64,000 nucleotides of DNA from NCBI RefSeq assembly GCF_019649055.1, contig NW_026570224.1:620001-684000 (forward strand), in the 5' to 3' direction. The stretch comes from Paramacrobiotus metropolitanus (Eukaryota; Tardigrada; Eutardigrada; Parachela; Macrobiotidae). Within the stretch, counting starts at the first letter, position 1. Each line of letters starts with the position of its first letter. Positions 47,115 to 59,167 of this stretch are shown in pieces. The notes under the pieces were generated by a model that was not told the DNA's origin, did not search any database, and worked only from the letters and a program-made list of their open reading frames with translations. The translations under genes were made by a program, and so were the position numbers.

Positions 47115-49878
47115 ATGGAGCTAAGGCTCATCCTGGTACGTGTGACCTTTACCCATGTAGTAATAGTCATAATTTATGTTTTGCACTTATCGTATGTTAA
47201 TTTTTTAGAAAAATTATGAAATAATTTTTGATGCGGCACACGCCACTAACAAACTAGCAGAACAGTTCAAGATTTCCGTAGCATGCTGGCGTTTGTGCGC
47301 TACGCCTGTATTAAGTGGTTTACTTATGTCCTTATTGTCTCATTATCTATTCTATTTGGCTTTAATCTGTTAGCCGTGAAAAGTCATTCGTTTGCATAGT
47401 GAGCTCACCTCACCATTGATCCATTCGATTATGCTAATTATTGTCGGCATGTATAATGCGCTTATTAACATTGGAATTTGTAATTGTACCATTTTTTCTT
47501 TTATACAGTTATTGTTATTCCTCTCCACATCACATTTCCACCATGTTATTTCCGCCGCCGTTAGACCCAAACACGACCCCAGATTATCCCTCATAGCGAC
47601 GGAAGAACCCGTTCCTCCCACCAAACAATCAGCACCGACATCGACAGCTAGTCAAAGAGATGCCATATCAGCCTTAGCCAAGCAGCTGACCAGTCAAATA
47701 ACCAGCCAATTACAGGCTAATCAAGTTGTTATTGGAACACCCGTCGGCGGCGTCCCGCCGACCGTTATTCAAGGTACACCAGTAGCAGGAAGTGTGATAC
47801 AGGGCGTTCCCGTTGGCTCGTACGGTACCGGTGGCGGCTACGGGGGTTACGGATCCAGCTACGGTGGTGGCGGTTACGGTGGCGGCGGTTACGGTGGTGG
47901 CGGTTACGGTGGTGGCGGTTACGGTAGCGGTGGTTACGGTGGCGGGGGTTACACCAATCCGTATTCATACTACGGAGGAAGTGGATATGGAGGTTATGGA
48001 GGTGGTGGATACGGAAGCTATGGCGGTTACGGAGGATACGGTGGAGGGGGTTACGGATCCTTTGGATCCGGTAACGTTATTGTCGGCACCCCCGTGGCTG
48101 GCACCGGAGGAGTGGTGGTTGGGACCCCCGTAGCAGGCGTAGCAGGCGCAGCAGCTGGTTTAGTGGCAGCCGGGACTACCAACGTAGCAGCAGTGCCAAT
48201 TGATCCAACTACAACAGATGAGATTGATCGCGCCCTCAACGTGGCACTCAATGCCATTGCTAGCGGCGGCGGCTTAACGTCGCGCCAAACCTCTAACCCT
48301 ATTTCCGTTACAGTCACAACCGGCACAGCGGCTGGCTCAACCTTAACTGATCGTCAGAACGTGATTGTGGGAACACCTACGGGAACCACCGGCAACGTTA
48401 TTGTGGGAACACCAGTCGGCTATGGTACTACCGGTACTTTCGGAGGCACGTACGGAAGTGGCTTCGGAGGCTACGGAAGTTACGGAAACACCGGCAATGT
48501 TATTGTTGGGACCCCCGTCGGCACCGGAAACGTTGTTGTTGGCACACCGGTTGGCACTGGGACGACCGGCAACGTAATCGTCGGAACACCGGTCACAGGC
48601 ACCACCGGCAATGTCATCGTTGGCACGCCGGTTGGAGGCGGTTACGGAGGCGGAGGCTACGGCGGCTATGGTGGAGGCGGCTACGGAGGGGGCGGTTACG
48701 GTGGATACGGCGGTGGTGGAGGCTTCTATGGGGGGAATTCGGGCTACGGAGGGTATGGTGGTGGATACGGCTCTGGCGGATATGGCGGCGGTCTCTATGG
48801 CGGGGGCTACGGCGGCGGAGGCTACGGTGGTGGCGGATACGGCGGGTTGAGTTCGGGATACGGTGGTTATGGAGGTGGTGGTTATGGCGGCGGTGGTTAT
48901 GGCGGTTATTCTGGAGGCTACGCGCCGTACGCAAGCTCCGGATACGGTGGCTATGGAGGTGGCGGCTACGGCGGCGGTGGTTATGGTGGCGGCGGCTATG
49001 GCGGAGGCGGATACGGTACTAATTCATACGGCAATAGTGGACTTTACGGAACGGGCGGTTACGGCGCCCTGGGAAGCAGTGGGAATGTGATTGTTGGCAC
49101 ACCAGTTGCAGGCACAGGAACAGGAGGAGTGGTTGTCGGCACCCCTGTTGCAGGAACAGGAGCAGTGGCAGGACAAGTAATAACTCAAGCACAATTAGCG
49201 GCAACACTTCCAGTTGATCCTGTAGCAGGAGTAGATGAAATTGACCGTGCACTTGCGACAGGTCAAGGCCAATTATCCTTCATGCCCACTCAAGGCCAGG
49301 GCACTTCGTCATCGTCCGTTCTGTCAAGCCCATTAGCCCGTCAATTTGCTATTAATACCGTGGTAGGAACGCCAGTCGCCGGCTCATCAACCGGTAATGT
49401 CATTGTAGGAACGCCAATTGGCGGCGGTTATGGCGGCTACGGCGGTAGCAGCGGTTATGGTGGATATGGTAATACCGGCTACGGCGGCGGCGGTTATGGA
49501 TTGAACCAGTATGGAGGCGGCGGTCTGTACGGTGGTGGATACGGAGGCGGCGGTTATGGTGGTGGGGGATATGGTGGTTATGGCGGATATGGTGGTGGCG
49601 GTTACGGAGGTGGCGGATACGGTGGCTATGGAGGATATGGTTACCGGTCCGGTTCATCGAAATCCAGCTCGAGCAGCTCCAGTTCCCCGTCTTCATCGTC
49701 CCCATCCAGCTCCGCTTCGTCATCCAGTGCGTCGTCATACCGACCGCCATACGGAGCGATCTCAAGTTCGTACAGGCAGTCCGGCAGCAGCAGTAGCAGC
49801 AGCAGTCCCGGCGCTCAAACGTATCCATCGTCATCGCAGTTTTATAAATCACAACTTTCGTCCTATGGGAAATATTAA
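47115..49878 (+). CDS. secreted Gly/Tyr-rich structural protein with VIVGTPV motifs
   Basis: Exon 1 (47115-47135) encodes MELRLIL and ends at a gtacgt donor. Exon 2 (47509-49878) opens with LLLFLSTSHFHHVISA, so only the spliced form yields a complete signal peptide. This is why I reject the longer unspliced frame starting at 47392. The product is 796 aa. The mature chain alternates GGY-type blocks (GGGGYGGGGYGG and variants) with hydrophobic motifs NVIVGTPV(A/G)GT. I count 12 GTPV plus one GTPT and one GTPI. A DEIDRAL motif occurs twice (near 48220 and 49236). The C-terminus is Ser-rich (SSKSSSSSSSSPSSSS) and ends SSYGKY. There are no Cys in the repeats. GGY repeats occur in cuticle, silk, eggshell and adhesive proteins, where Tyr can cross-link. 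An extracellular structural role is inference. I do not recognise the family. Confidence 0.88.
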
Positions 49879-51407
49879 GTTATTTAACTAAATCTGTTGA
49901 TTAATCGTTTTTTACTTGGTTCAGTATACAAGAAAAATTTCTTCCAGTTTTGACAGTTTTGCTCGTTGGTGTACAAAATGCCAAAATGAAACTTTTTGTA
50001 CAGGCCGGGTTTTTTTTCCAAGCGCGATATGTCTTTGCTGTTTTTTGATTCGTCGTGTTATATTTAAAAATGCCAAATACAGTCGCTGTTCTGGTTAATG
50101 TAATAATCTTTTATATGTAAGCGCCCACTTCTATATGTGCCTTTGCATTATCATTATTTTTGCACTTTTAGCAATACAATAGGTTTGTATGGACAATGTC
50201 CGCTCAATATCAGGAATGGTTTCAATATCATTGTGCCATCATAAGTACCTGACCATTGTCACAAAGCGTTAAATCTATAACGTTTCATTATTGAACGAAA
50301 AACAACCCATCACCGCTGCAATCATCTACACACTTCTTAATTAGCAAACGGTGTCAGCCAAAAAAACAGCACAGTAAAAACAAAACGCGTAACAAAAGCG
50401 CTGATCATCTAGGCAATCAACGTTGTGCAGGTTACCGTATCTAATTTCAAAATGCCATTAACAACAATTAGACTGTTATGTTAACAAAAGCGTGGCTGTA
50501 TTCGCCGGCCGCGTTGGAAATTCATGCTGTATCTGAATAACGCAACATGACGTTATGGGTTACGAGTGGAGGTTATCGCGAGAAAATATCCAATTAATCA
50601 AAATAATAAAAATGTAGTGAAGTAACACTTTCAGCTGAAAATCTGGTACATCACAAAATGCCGTTAATATCGTTCTTACAAAGCCATGAAAACAGCGTTG
50701 AACATGACCGTTCATAACGACATTCTCGAAACCCAAAAAACCTAATTGTAAACAAGTCTACGTTTTAATCTTCAACATTGATACCTAAATTACTTACTCT
50801 CAATGCTACTGTAGCACAATGGCATCCGATAATAATAACAATAAAAAATTGCAATCAACAACGGCTCACCAATACGTCCTTACAACCAGGTGCCCACAAG
50901 GCAGTAAGTGTACAGCAGCTCATGCGAAATTGCAGACGGCCCAATACAATGGTTAATCAAGTTGCGTGGTTACTTTGTAAAAATTTCAGCAATCAGAATA
51001 CTGACTGAAAATTAATATCTAATACGGTTTTTGCAGACAGGGCATCCGTTTAACTGCAGTACGTATACTTAGTAGTCCGTTTCTTTACTAACACATACTG
51101 CCAAAACAAAGTAAGTGATAACATCATACTGCAATATGCAGAGCCTCACAGAAACATGTGCGTATGAAAACATGACCTTGTAATTTTTTGATAAAAAGCC
51201 GGTATCTCACGGTAAAATGCGCAGTACACAGATACATTAGAAAGTATGCGAGGACAAACCATAAAAAAATCTAGTTTAATTTACGATAAAAATGCATGCT
51301 CGTGAGAACGATACAGAACCTCAGGGAATCGGGAATTTTTGTAGTACTCGTACACATGCTTTAACTTTCTGACATACTCCTGCGGCGCAAAGCGTTAACG
51401 TTCGACA
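49879..51407. other. AT-rich intergenic region
   Basis: About 1.5 kb between the Gly-rich and SOCS-box genes. I see no exon, RNA gene or clear poly(A) signal. It should contain the Gly-rich 3' UTR and the promoter of the next gene. Confidence 0.45.
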
Positions 51408-52771
51408 ATGTCACAAGGACAGTTAGTCGGACAGCCGAGCGCCATTGTCCGCGCCAGCGCCCTTCATCGATCAAGCTCGCGGTTTTTCCGGTCGAGTAGC
51501 GCACAGCGTACTCCGGGCGATGTGTTTGAGCTGATGTCGCTGCAGGAACTCTGCAAGCGTTGCATCCTCCGACAGTTCGGCATTGAGAACATCCAGCACT
51601 TGGAGTTCATCCGCATCCCCCGACGAATCCGATCCTACCTCAAGAAAATCCCTACAGAATACTTTATCAAGCCAGACAATTTTGGCTGGTTGCACTATCT
51701 AAATCACTTCACTCTGCGCAATATCCATGCCGCCGAATGCCTGCTGGATCGCCGAATCTATACCGTCAAAATGGTGTCATCCACATTCGTCTTGCCCAGT
51801 GCAACTGTTGAGGCATGGAAAGCCATTCGCCACCCTAACATCATGCAGTACATCACAACAGTACGGGAAGTTCCGCCATGGCGGATTTACCACATTTTCC
51901 AAGGCACCAGCATGTCCCTGCGTGTCTGCGACGAACTGAAAACATGCCGAAAACTAATCATTCCGGAGTTGCTTTTATGGGATGTAATCGAAAAGGTCGT
52001 ACTCGGTCTGATCCATATTCATCATAATCGCCGATTGGTTTATAACAACTTCAGTTTGGACCATATTTATTACGCCCTCGATGGCTGTCAGTTGCTCCTC
52101 GAAAACCCCTTACTTCATGATTTTCCCAATCTTTCTTCGCAGGTATCGATATTAACTTTGATTTTGGATTACGGCGAGAGCATACTATTTACATACGAGA
52201 GCATACTATTTACATACGGCTAGTGATTTTATAATACTCAATTTTAATTATTCAGATTCCGCGGAGCTCGGGTCACTATCGACCGCCGCCCTACGTGGTG
52301 GTCACCGATCTCGACGGCGCCCTGCCCGGCGGCCACGATCCGCTTTTCGACATATCTCCGGATTATTATCTCAAAGAATCCGAGAGACGCGCTGTGCAGT
52401 GCTTGGGTAGAATACTGGACAAGTTATCACTGCCGGCCGATGCATCCACCGCGCTGTTCGGACAATCTAACGGCAATCGTAGGGAACAATCAGCACAAGT
52501 GCAGCGAGCCGTCCGAGCTGTGCATTATTCCAAGCGCCTAATTTCCCTGGTTGAGAGCATGCGTGCCGCGCGGGACACAACGGAGTGGCCGAGATTTTTG
52601 GATATCTATGATACGGTGAAGGAAGCACGTCAGGTCTTTCAAATGGCGCTAGCGGGACGCCATCCTATGACAATTATGGAGTATGTGCGACCGGAAGAAG
52701 GCCCGGTGCCGTTGATCAGGCGATATCTTTCACCGTGGACCGAAGCAGATGAAGATGAATTACAATCATAA
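51408..52771 (+). CDS. SOCS-box pseudokinase
   Basis: There are two exons, 51408-52142 and 52256-52771 (phase 0), giving 416 aa. Residues 44-80 read like a SOCS box: SLQELCKRCILRQFG, then IRIPRRIRSYLK, matching the family pattern LQ.LC+..I...IP..L+.YL. That box recruits elongin B/C and cullin-5 for ubiquitination. From about 105 onward the protein looks kinase-like: YTVKMV (candidate beta-3 Lys121), RHPNIMQYI, then LLLWDVIEKVVLGLIHIHHN like helix E. The catalytic loop is VYNNFSLDHI instead of HRD....N, and no DFG is visible, so it should be inactive. The second exon continues a helical C-lobe. The usual order in SOCS proteins is substrate domain first and SOCS box last, so this arrangement is unusual. 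A divergent SCY1-like or NEK-like kinase is the alternative for the second half. Confidence 0.75.
52175..52216. repeat. 21-bp perfect tandem duplication at an intron
   Basis: CGAGAGCATACTATTTACATA occurs twice in immediate succession inside the single intron of the SOCS-pseudokinase gene. Confidence 0.9.
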
Positions 52772-52854
52772 TGTCCTAACAAATTACAAGTGCTGTACGG
52801 TTTTGAATTAGAGTAAATATTAAAATATTTACTAAACGCATATTTCTAAATTAG

Positions 52855-52860
52855 AATAAA
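52855..52860 (+). promoter_or_regulatory. poly(A) signal AATAAA for the SOCS-pseudokinase gene
   Basis: The canonical hexamer lies 84 bases after the stop codon, a normal 3' UTR distance. Confidence 0.6.
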
Positions 52861-54171
52861 GTACAAACAATATTGTCTTCGCAATTTTATCCATCGTCTT
52901 CCTTGTATTCTTCGATTCGGTCCGTATTTAATTTTTATTAAGTGCTTAATACTTCAGTTACTTGGAAGCCTGTCTGTCGAGCAAGTTGATTTTCGCAAGT
53001 GGCACAAAAAGAAATGTCCACGCTAAAAAGAATACAAATATTTATTGTTTAGTGCTGAAGCGTGTTCATGGCCTGTTATGGGCCGTGAGAAAAAGCGCAG
53101 CCACAAAAGAAACCGGGCGGTAGTGCATCATTATGTGAAGATAGTACGAGTACAGTAGAATAGGGAAGTACTTACTCACTTACAAGTTAACAGTAATTAC
53201 GTAGCTTTTGTTAAAGATGGCGACTTTGGGCTCATGGTCAGTTGAAAACTTCCAGAAGTTTGCTGACCTAGATGAATGCCACCTTTCGTAGGTATACTCG
53301 TCCACTTATTGCACTGATCCCATTTTGGTTCGATTTGCCCGTCGACGCCCTGCCGTGCACTTAACAAGTTAACAACTGAGTTGTTTTTTGTATCATCCTT
53401 GGAGACGAGACCGGTTTAATAGATTTAATGCATTTTATGAGAACAGGTTTAGGAAATGCGCCTGAAGAAAAACTCAAGAATTTAGTCTTTGAAATTCTTC
53501 GAACTATTTTTTCATGATGCCGTCACCGCGGGATGACACGGGAACTGTTACCAGCAACTAGCAAGTAGCTTAAGATTTTTGTTGATTAATTTTCAACGCA
53601 GTCTCAAAGTTTATTAAAATTAATGCTGTACGACCCGACCCGTTCGAGTATCCGAATATCGTACTGTACGGGCAGGCGGGCAGCTTTATTATTGTAGTAT
53701 CGTTTTTGCTTTCGAACATTTTTACCAGGTTTCCGCTAATTAATCATTATAGCAACTTGCACAGAAGTACCGGTACTCGTGTAATAACTAATAAAGTACA
53801 CGTATTATTAATTTGTATTTACAGTACATTATGTTCCTTACCTCACATCAGTTACCTGTACCACGGCCCTGCCTGTAGGCCCTGTTCCGCAGGTTGCCTA
53901 AATGAAAAGGTTCAGAACTAGTCATGTGTTCTGCTATGAAGTGCTTTGGATGCAAAAACCTGTAGCCAATGTCAACACTCATTAATACCTATCTGCCGAT
54001 GACGGTGCAGTTTATGGTTAGAATTTCATCAGCAGGTGATTAGGTAAGATGCGGTCTGATCCTTATTTTGCATTACAAGGTGCACCACATTTAGTTTTTG
54101 CAGTTTCCGGACTGCTTCTGTGGATTGTACATGTGAACTGAGCTCGCTAGCTGTAGCGACAACTGCGAAAA
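52861..54171. other. intergenic, upstream of SLC26
   Basis: Mostly AT-rich. An acceptor-like tttttgcag at about 54096-54104 suggests a non-coding 5' exon just before the SLC26 start. A short open frame from ATG 53217 (MATLGSWSVENFQKFADLDE) ends in a donor-like gtaggt, but I found nothing for it to splice to. Confidence 0.4.
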
Positions 54172-57100
54172 ATGTCCAAGACCGTGGAAGCTAATTTTAA
54201 AATGCTGCACGAAGATCGTCATAAACAAGTTGTTTTTATTCCCATCCGCCACGAGGACTCTTTATCCGGAGAAGAGGCGAAACCGAATTCTCGTGGATAT
54301 GCAATATGGAGACGAATAAAGAAATGCTTACCCGAAGATTTCTCAACCAGTTCCCCTTCGACCGACAGTCGCGTCTGGTCTTGGCTGGCTGTTTATATTC
54401 CATTTTTATCGTGGATCGTAAAATATGACGTCAAGGATAATCTTTTTCGAGATGTTATCTCTGGTAAAATGATTGCCTTCTCTCCCCAATTTCGTATTCC
54501 AGAATTGCCTGATATGTTTTAATGCGGTCTACATTCCAGGATTAACCGTTGGCACACTGGCTGTACCGCAAGGTAAAACAGCCATTCGAAGTCTGATTGC
54601 CGAAAATGTCTGGATGCAGTGCTTGTCTGTTTAGCTTTGGGATACGCACTTGTGGCGGGTGTTTCACCGATTTTTGGATTGTACACTTCATTTATAGCCC
54701 CGTTTATATACGCGTTGTTCGGCACTTCCCGGCATGTGTCCGTTGGTAAAATATTAAGACGTATTCTGATGTCTCGAATGTAGTACAAGTTTTTATATTT
54801 TATATTTATTCTGTTTTTTTCTAAGGGACGTTCGCTTTGGTGGCTTTGATGTGCGGAGAAACCGTGGCGGATGTGATGGAGAGACAGAAAATTGCGGTTA
54901 TCGTGGTTGATAATGCGAACGCTACGTTTAATCGGTCATCGATAACATCAGCGCCGGCGGTATCTTCATCGGAAGTAGCGTCCGTGCTAGCAGTTATGGT
55001 CGGTGCGTGGCAGGTACGACTGATTTTCAGTGCAAAGATAGCGTCCTGAAAACTGTAAGAATTTGTAAATTTCTTAATTGACTGTGTCGGTTTTAGATTC
55101 TGCTGGGCTTCCTTGGTATGGGTGCTCTGACTGTGTTTCTCTCTGACCGCGTGATCAAGGCGTAAGGAAGAAAAAATTCATGCGAAACAGCTCATGGCTT
55201 ATGTTAGCAGCAGATGGGTAATTTCTGTAGCTGTTTGTTCTTACGTCATTTTTCTTGTGTAGTTTTGCATGTGGGGCCGCTGTTCATATATTGTGCACGC
55301 AGTTACAGTGGATTCTTGGTTTATCTCTCCCTAAACGTCGTGGACCATTCAATTTGTTTTATGTACGTCTTTCTCTTGTTTCTCGAATTCAGAATTTTCT
55401 TTCTCCATATCTTACGCATCAGGACTTTTTCAGCATGTTGGAGTTTTGTTTTCATTAGCGCGCTAATTTAAGGGATTTGGCTCGGTACATAGAACCAAGT
55501 TCGTGTACATCCAGGGGAACTTTCGCTGTTGCGCGCTCCCAAACACTTTTTTGTATTGCTTTATGGTATTTTGTAGCCAGAAGAATTGTTCCATTTTGTA
55601 TGGAAACTTTACCGTTTCAGTTTTTTGCAGAGGCTGTTTGATGTCGCCTGTAGGATACCGGACATTCATCTCGGTACATTATTGGTGTCCGGTATATGCT
55701 TCGCCGTGTTGGTCTTAGCGAAATTCCTTAACGGAAATGCTCGTGTGATGAAAATAATACGATTTCCTATCCCGATTGAGTTGCTTGTGGTACGAACGCT
55801 ATTTTTGTGCTGGTTAATTAAAGAAGTTTGTTTGTGTACAAGTGCCTTAATTTCGGTGCGCGTATTCACGACTAATATGACTACTCGTATTATTATAAGT
55901 AATAATTATTATTATTATTGGCTTTCCGGTTTACTGTTAAACATAAAATTTATATTTAACTTTGCAGATTATTTTCTCATCACTCACGTCGTATTTGATG
56001 GATTTGCAAACAGTTTACCGTGTTGACACCGTGAAGAGCATACCACTAGGACTGCCGCAGCCGCTGCTGCCGCCCTTTTCTCTCGTGCAGGAAGTTATTG
56101 TGGATGCATTCCTGATTGCGGTGATTGCTTTCTCCATGGCAATTTCGGCTGGTCGCGTATTCTCACAGAAGCACGGATACACTATAAATGGGAATCAAGA
56201 GCTGCGTGCTTTGGGGTTTGCCAATTTCTTTTCTGGATTTTTCCAGTGTTTTCCGTCCGGTGTCGCGTTGGCACGGAGCCTTGTGCAAGAGTCTAGTGGA
56301 GGTCGCACTCAGGTATATAACTGTCATAAAATGTCCTTATCTGTGCACGTTACATAAAGCTTTCAGTATTGTTTTTTATTTTCTCAACTAGATCGTCAGT
56401 ATTCTGATGGGTCTTGTTGTCGGTCTGGTGATTGCCTTCGTCGGGCCTCTTTTGGAACCAATACCCAAATCCTGTCTGGGATGCATCATAATCGTGGCTC
56501 TTAGTCCAAGCTTGCTGGGCGTTACAGACGTCAAGCGTCTGTGGCGCATTTCTAAAACCGAAGCAGTACGCGAAAAAAATGAAATCTTTCGTATTTTTAG
56601 TTGTGATTTTACTACTATTACCGTGAATCGTGATATTGAATTATTAATGTTCGGTTTCATTTTCTAGGCCATGTTTCTGGTGCCCTATTGCAGCATCATC
56701 ATATTAGATGTGGAAATCGGCTTGGCCGTGGGTGTGATCTTTTCGCTTATAGCCACCGTTATTTATCAGTCCCAACAGTCCCCTGTGGATCAGTTGGAGG
56801 CAGTAGAGAGAAGCTACGATTGTTTTCCGGTGACAGATCTGAACGAAAATTTTCGTATAATTAGAATGAAAGGTCCGCTATACTTCGCCAACGCGGAAGC
56901 CTGCTTGATGCGGATGAAAGAGCAAGCGTGGCCGGAAATATCTAGTTTTCCGCCTTTGCCTGCCGGTGCGAAATCTGAAGATAGGGATTATCTTCTCAAG
57001 GAAAATCCGGCTTTAATTGTCGATATGGTAGCGGTGACGTTTGTGGATATTTCGGGAGTGGATGCATTGAAGAAGTTACACAAAGAATGTACGAAAAAGA

Positions 57101-57387
57101 AGATTCAAGTATTTGTTTGTGCTGTTTCAGGTGAGACAATCTTTAAACGTAGTGCAGCCTGTAAGTATTCTCAATACAGACATAATCAAGCGTTATTTAA
57201 CTGATTTCATGGTCTTGGCGCTTTTATAGAAAATGTCAAGAAAATGTTAATGAGGTGTGAATTCGTCGTGGAAACTGGGAAGTCAGTCAGCTCTTCGGGC
57301 GGGCAGTTATCGGAAGATTATCTCAAGGATTCGGTGATAGATGCCGTTTATGGTATTAGGAAATCCCGGTCTCAACTTGATGATTGA
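54172..57387 (+). CDS. SLC26 family anion transporter with STAS domain
   Basis: Eleven exons: 54172-54463, 54540-54572, 54635-54745, 54826-55013, 55097-55161, 55263-55362, 55631-55789, 55968-56312, 56392-56565, 56668-57130 and 57230-57387. All phases agree and give 695 aa. The family hallmarks are in order: the first-helix region [52 protein letters not shown], then [20 protein letters not shown] and FFQCFPSG, then a C-terminal STAS domain ([20 protein letters not shown]). SLC26 proteins are plasma-membrane exchangers or channels for sulfate, chloride, bicarbonate or related anions. The paralogue and substrate cannot be assigned from this. An extracellular loop around 54895-54975 carries an N-glycosylation sequon (NAT). 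The length is slightly short for animal members, mainly because the STAS domain lacks a long insert. Confidence 0.95.
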
Positions 57388-57552
57388 TTTTACTGTGACA
57401 TATTGTGCATGTTATCGTGCAGCTGGTTTCTGTTTTCTAGTCAGATTGTTTAACATTAACCGTCCTTTTGTTAATATAATCTGCAAAATTTTCGCGATAT
57501 TCAGTTTTTTACGTTTGCTGAATTATGGCCAGTCAACAAACAACGGCTTGCA

Positions 57553-57558
57553 AATAAA
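57553..57558 (+). promoter_or_regulatory. poly(A) signal AATAAA for SLC26
   Basis: The canonical hexamer lies about 165 bases after the SLC26 stop codon. Confidence 0.55.
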
Positions 57559-58265
57559 TTATTGTTATCGGTTTTGGTTTGGCAGTTGTAAACATCGTCC
57601 CCGGATAACATTATTATTTTTAAACATTAATTTTGTGCGACGATGTCGGCGACTTGAGAGTCATTTGCGCGAGTATGTTGGAATCTGACCAAGCATTCTG
57701 CCGGCAAAAGTACAGTAGTCGGCATTTGACTAGATAATCGGACTTTTTGATCCGCTGGATTGTCCGGTGGCTAGGCATAAAAATCGTAAGTCCATTCGCG
57801 TGCGGGATGCGGAAAGATGGTAGGGAAACAGGATAGTGTTAAGTACCATGGCCTGCAAGGCCCTGCATGCCACCACAAAATGCATTAGGTTATCAATAAA
57901 GGTGTAAAAGGAGTGCGGTACACCTGTAATTCCGGTATCAGTGACATTGTGCTGCGGACTATGCAACGGTGGCACAAAATCATATTCTGAGCTCGAGGGC
58001 TTTACATGCATCAATTTACTACTTTGTAGCAGTTCGAGCAAAATAAGGTAATCAGTGCTAATCACTGATCATCCGTAATTACAATCTGAAATCTGAATCA
58101 CTGTACAAGGCTGGAAAGTACGTATGTCGAAATAAATGCACCAAATTTAATAAGCATATCTCACGATCACCTGAAAAGACTGAAATCGATACCTTAAGTA
58201 CAAAAAACGATACATAAAAATAATGTTAAAAAATAAGTGGAACATAGTAGCTTTAATCACTGAGG

Positions 58266-58369
58266 TATAAAGTTGCAGTTTCGCGTCTCTTAGTGAGAGA
58301 AATTCCAGACCCTGCAATCAAAGTTCCCTAACTAGAGAGGGAGTGTATCGAGCTTGCTGCAACTTTATA
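58266..58369. repeat. about 104-bp element bounded by 13-bp inverted repeats
   Basis: TATAAAGTTGCAG at 58266-58278 is the reverse complement of CTGCAACTTTATA at 58357-58369. The interior contains a second small foldback (CTCTTAGTGAGAG). The size and ends are compatible with a MITE-like foldback element. No target-site duplication was verified. Confidence 0.5.
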
Positions 58370-58422
58370 ATATATAGATATATACATATCAACAGATTCA
58401 TATATCCTTACGTCCTTATTTT

Positions 58423-58750
58423 TTGAAAATTATCTCCTAAATCAAAATTGATTGTTTCAATAAGATGACGCTTTTATAAAATAGAGCATCGCACAAACAT
58501 TCCTACCTTTAGATTTAAAAAATCTTAAGTTTTGGAGAAGGTCTAAAAAAATTTTTAAAAGCTGTAGTACTTAAAGGTTGTTGGTTTTGGAAAATATCTC
58601 CTAACTCGAGATTCCGTTTGTGAAGCTTTTGATAGTTTTAGAAAATCCAGCATCTCCCACAGCTCCTACCTGCTGCTTGAAAAAAAATTTTGGTTTCCGG
58701 AACGTTTTCAAAAACCCTTTTAAACTTTCAGTACTTAGCGTTTAAAGTTC
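58423..58750. repeat. two diverged tandem copies, about 164-bp period
   Basis: The anchors TATCTCCTAA (58431 and 58595), CTACCT (near 58503 and 58667) and AGTACTTA (58566 and 58730) recur with the same 164-base offset. Intervening sequence is alignable but heavily substituted, indicating an old duplication or a low-copy satellite. Confidence 0.7.
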
Positions 58751-59002
58751 ATAAAAATTTCCAGTAAATTCTGGAAACGTCTCGAATGAGCAAACACAGG
58801 TTTTGCAACTTAGCACCTAAACAATAGTTATTTAAAATTGTCAATTACATCAAACTTTTAAATATACATTTTCAAATTCTAGAAACCTTTAAGATGTTTC
58901 TAAATGCGTTTGAATACCTCAGAATAACTGTAAATTTATCCAAAGTCGGCTCCAAAGCTTTTACATTTTCAGAATTTCTAAATATTTCTATATATTTCGA
59001 CT

Positions 59003-59023
59003 CGGCCCCGCTGCGCGGGGTCG
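59003..59023. repeat. GC-rich hairpin
   Basis: CGGCCCCGC, a TGC loop and GCGGGGTCG form a 9-bp stem with one G-T pair in otherwise AT-rich DNA. Confidence 0.6.
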
Positions 59024-59167
59024 TTACCTCTAATTTTCTGAGCCTCCAGAGTTTCAAAATTTTAAAAATATCTAGAAATCTGAGTATCTCAATATCGCAC
59101 GGTTTAAATGGTCTAATTTATGTGTAATTTCTAAATATCTAAAAGCCGGCCCGCGGCCCGTTTACCG

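Noticed and set aside
47392-47508. Upstream extension of the Gly-rich frame from an ATG-like start at 47392
   Set aside because: The sequence before 47509 ends in a pyrimidine-rich acceptor. Splicing from 47115-47135 gives a complete signal peptide, so this stretch is intron.
48614-49852. Minus-strand and alternative-frame open frames opposite the Gly-rich repeats
   Set aside because: They are His/Arg- or Val/Ala-rich shadows of GGY codons with no independent support.
53217-53289. Short frame MATLGSWSVENFQKFADLDE with a donor-like end
   Set aside because: It looks exon-like but no in-frame downstream exon or gene could be found. SLC26 has its own good start at 54172.
57730-58065. 111-codon minus-strand open frame
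   Set aside because: No recognisable protein pattern, and it lies in repeat-rich spacer downstream of SLC26.
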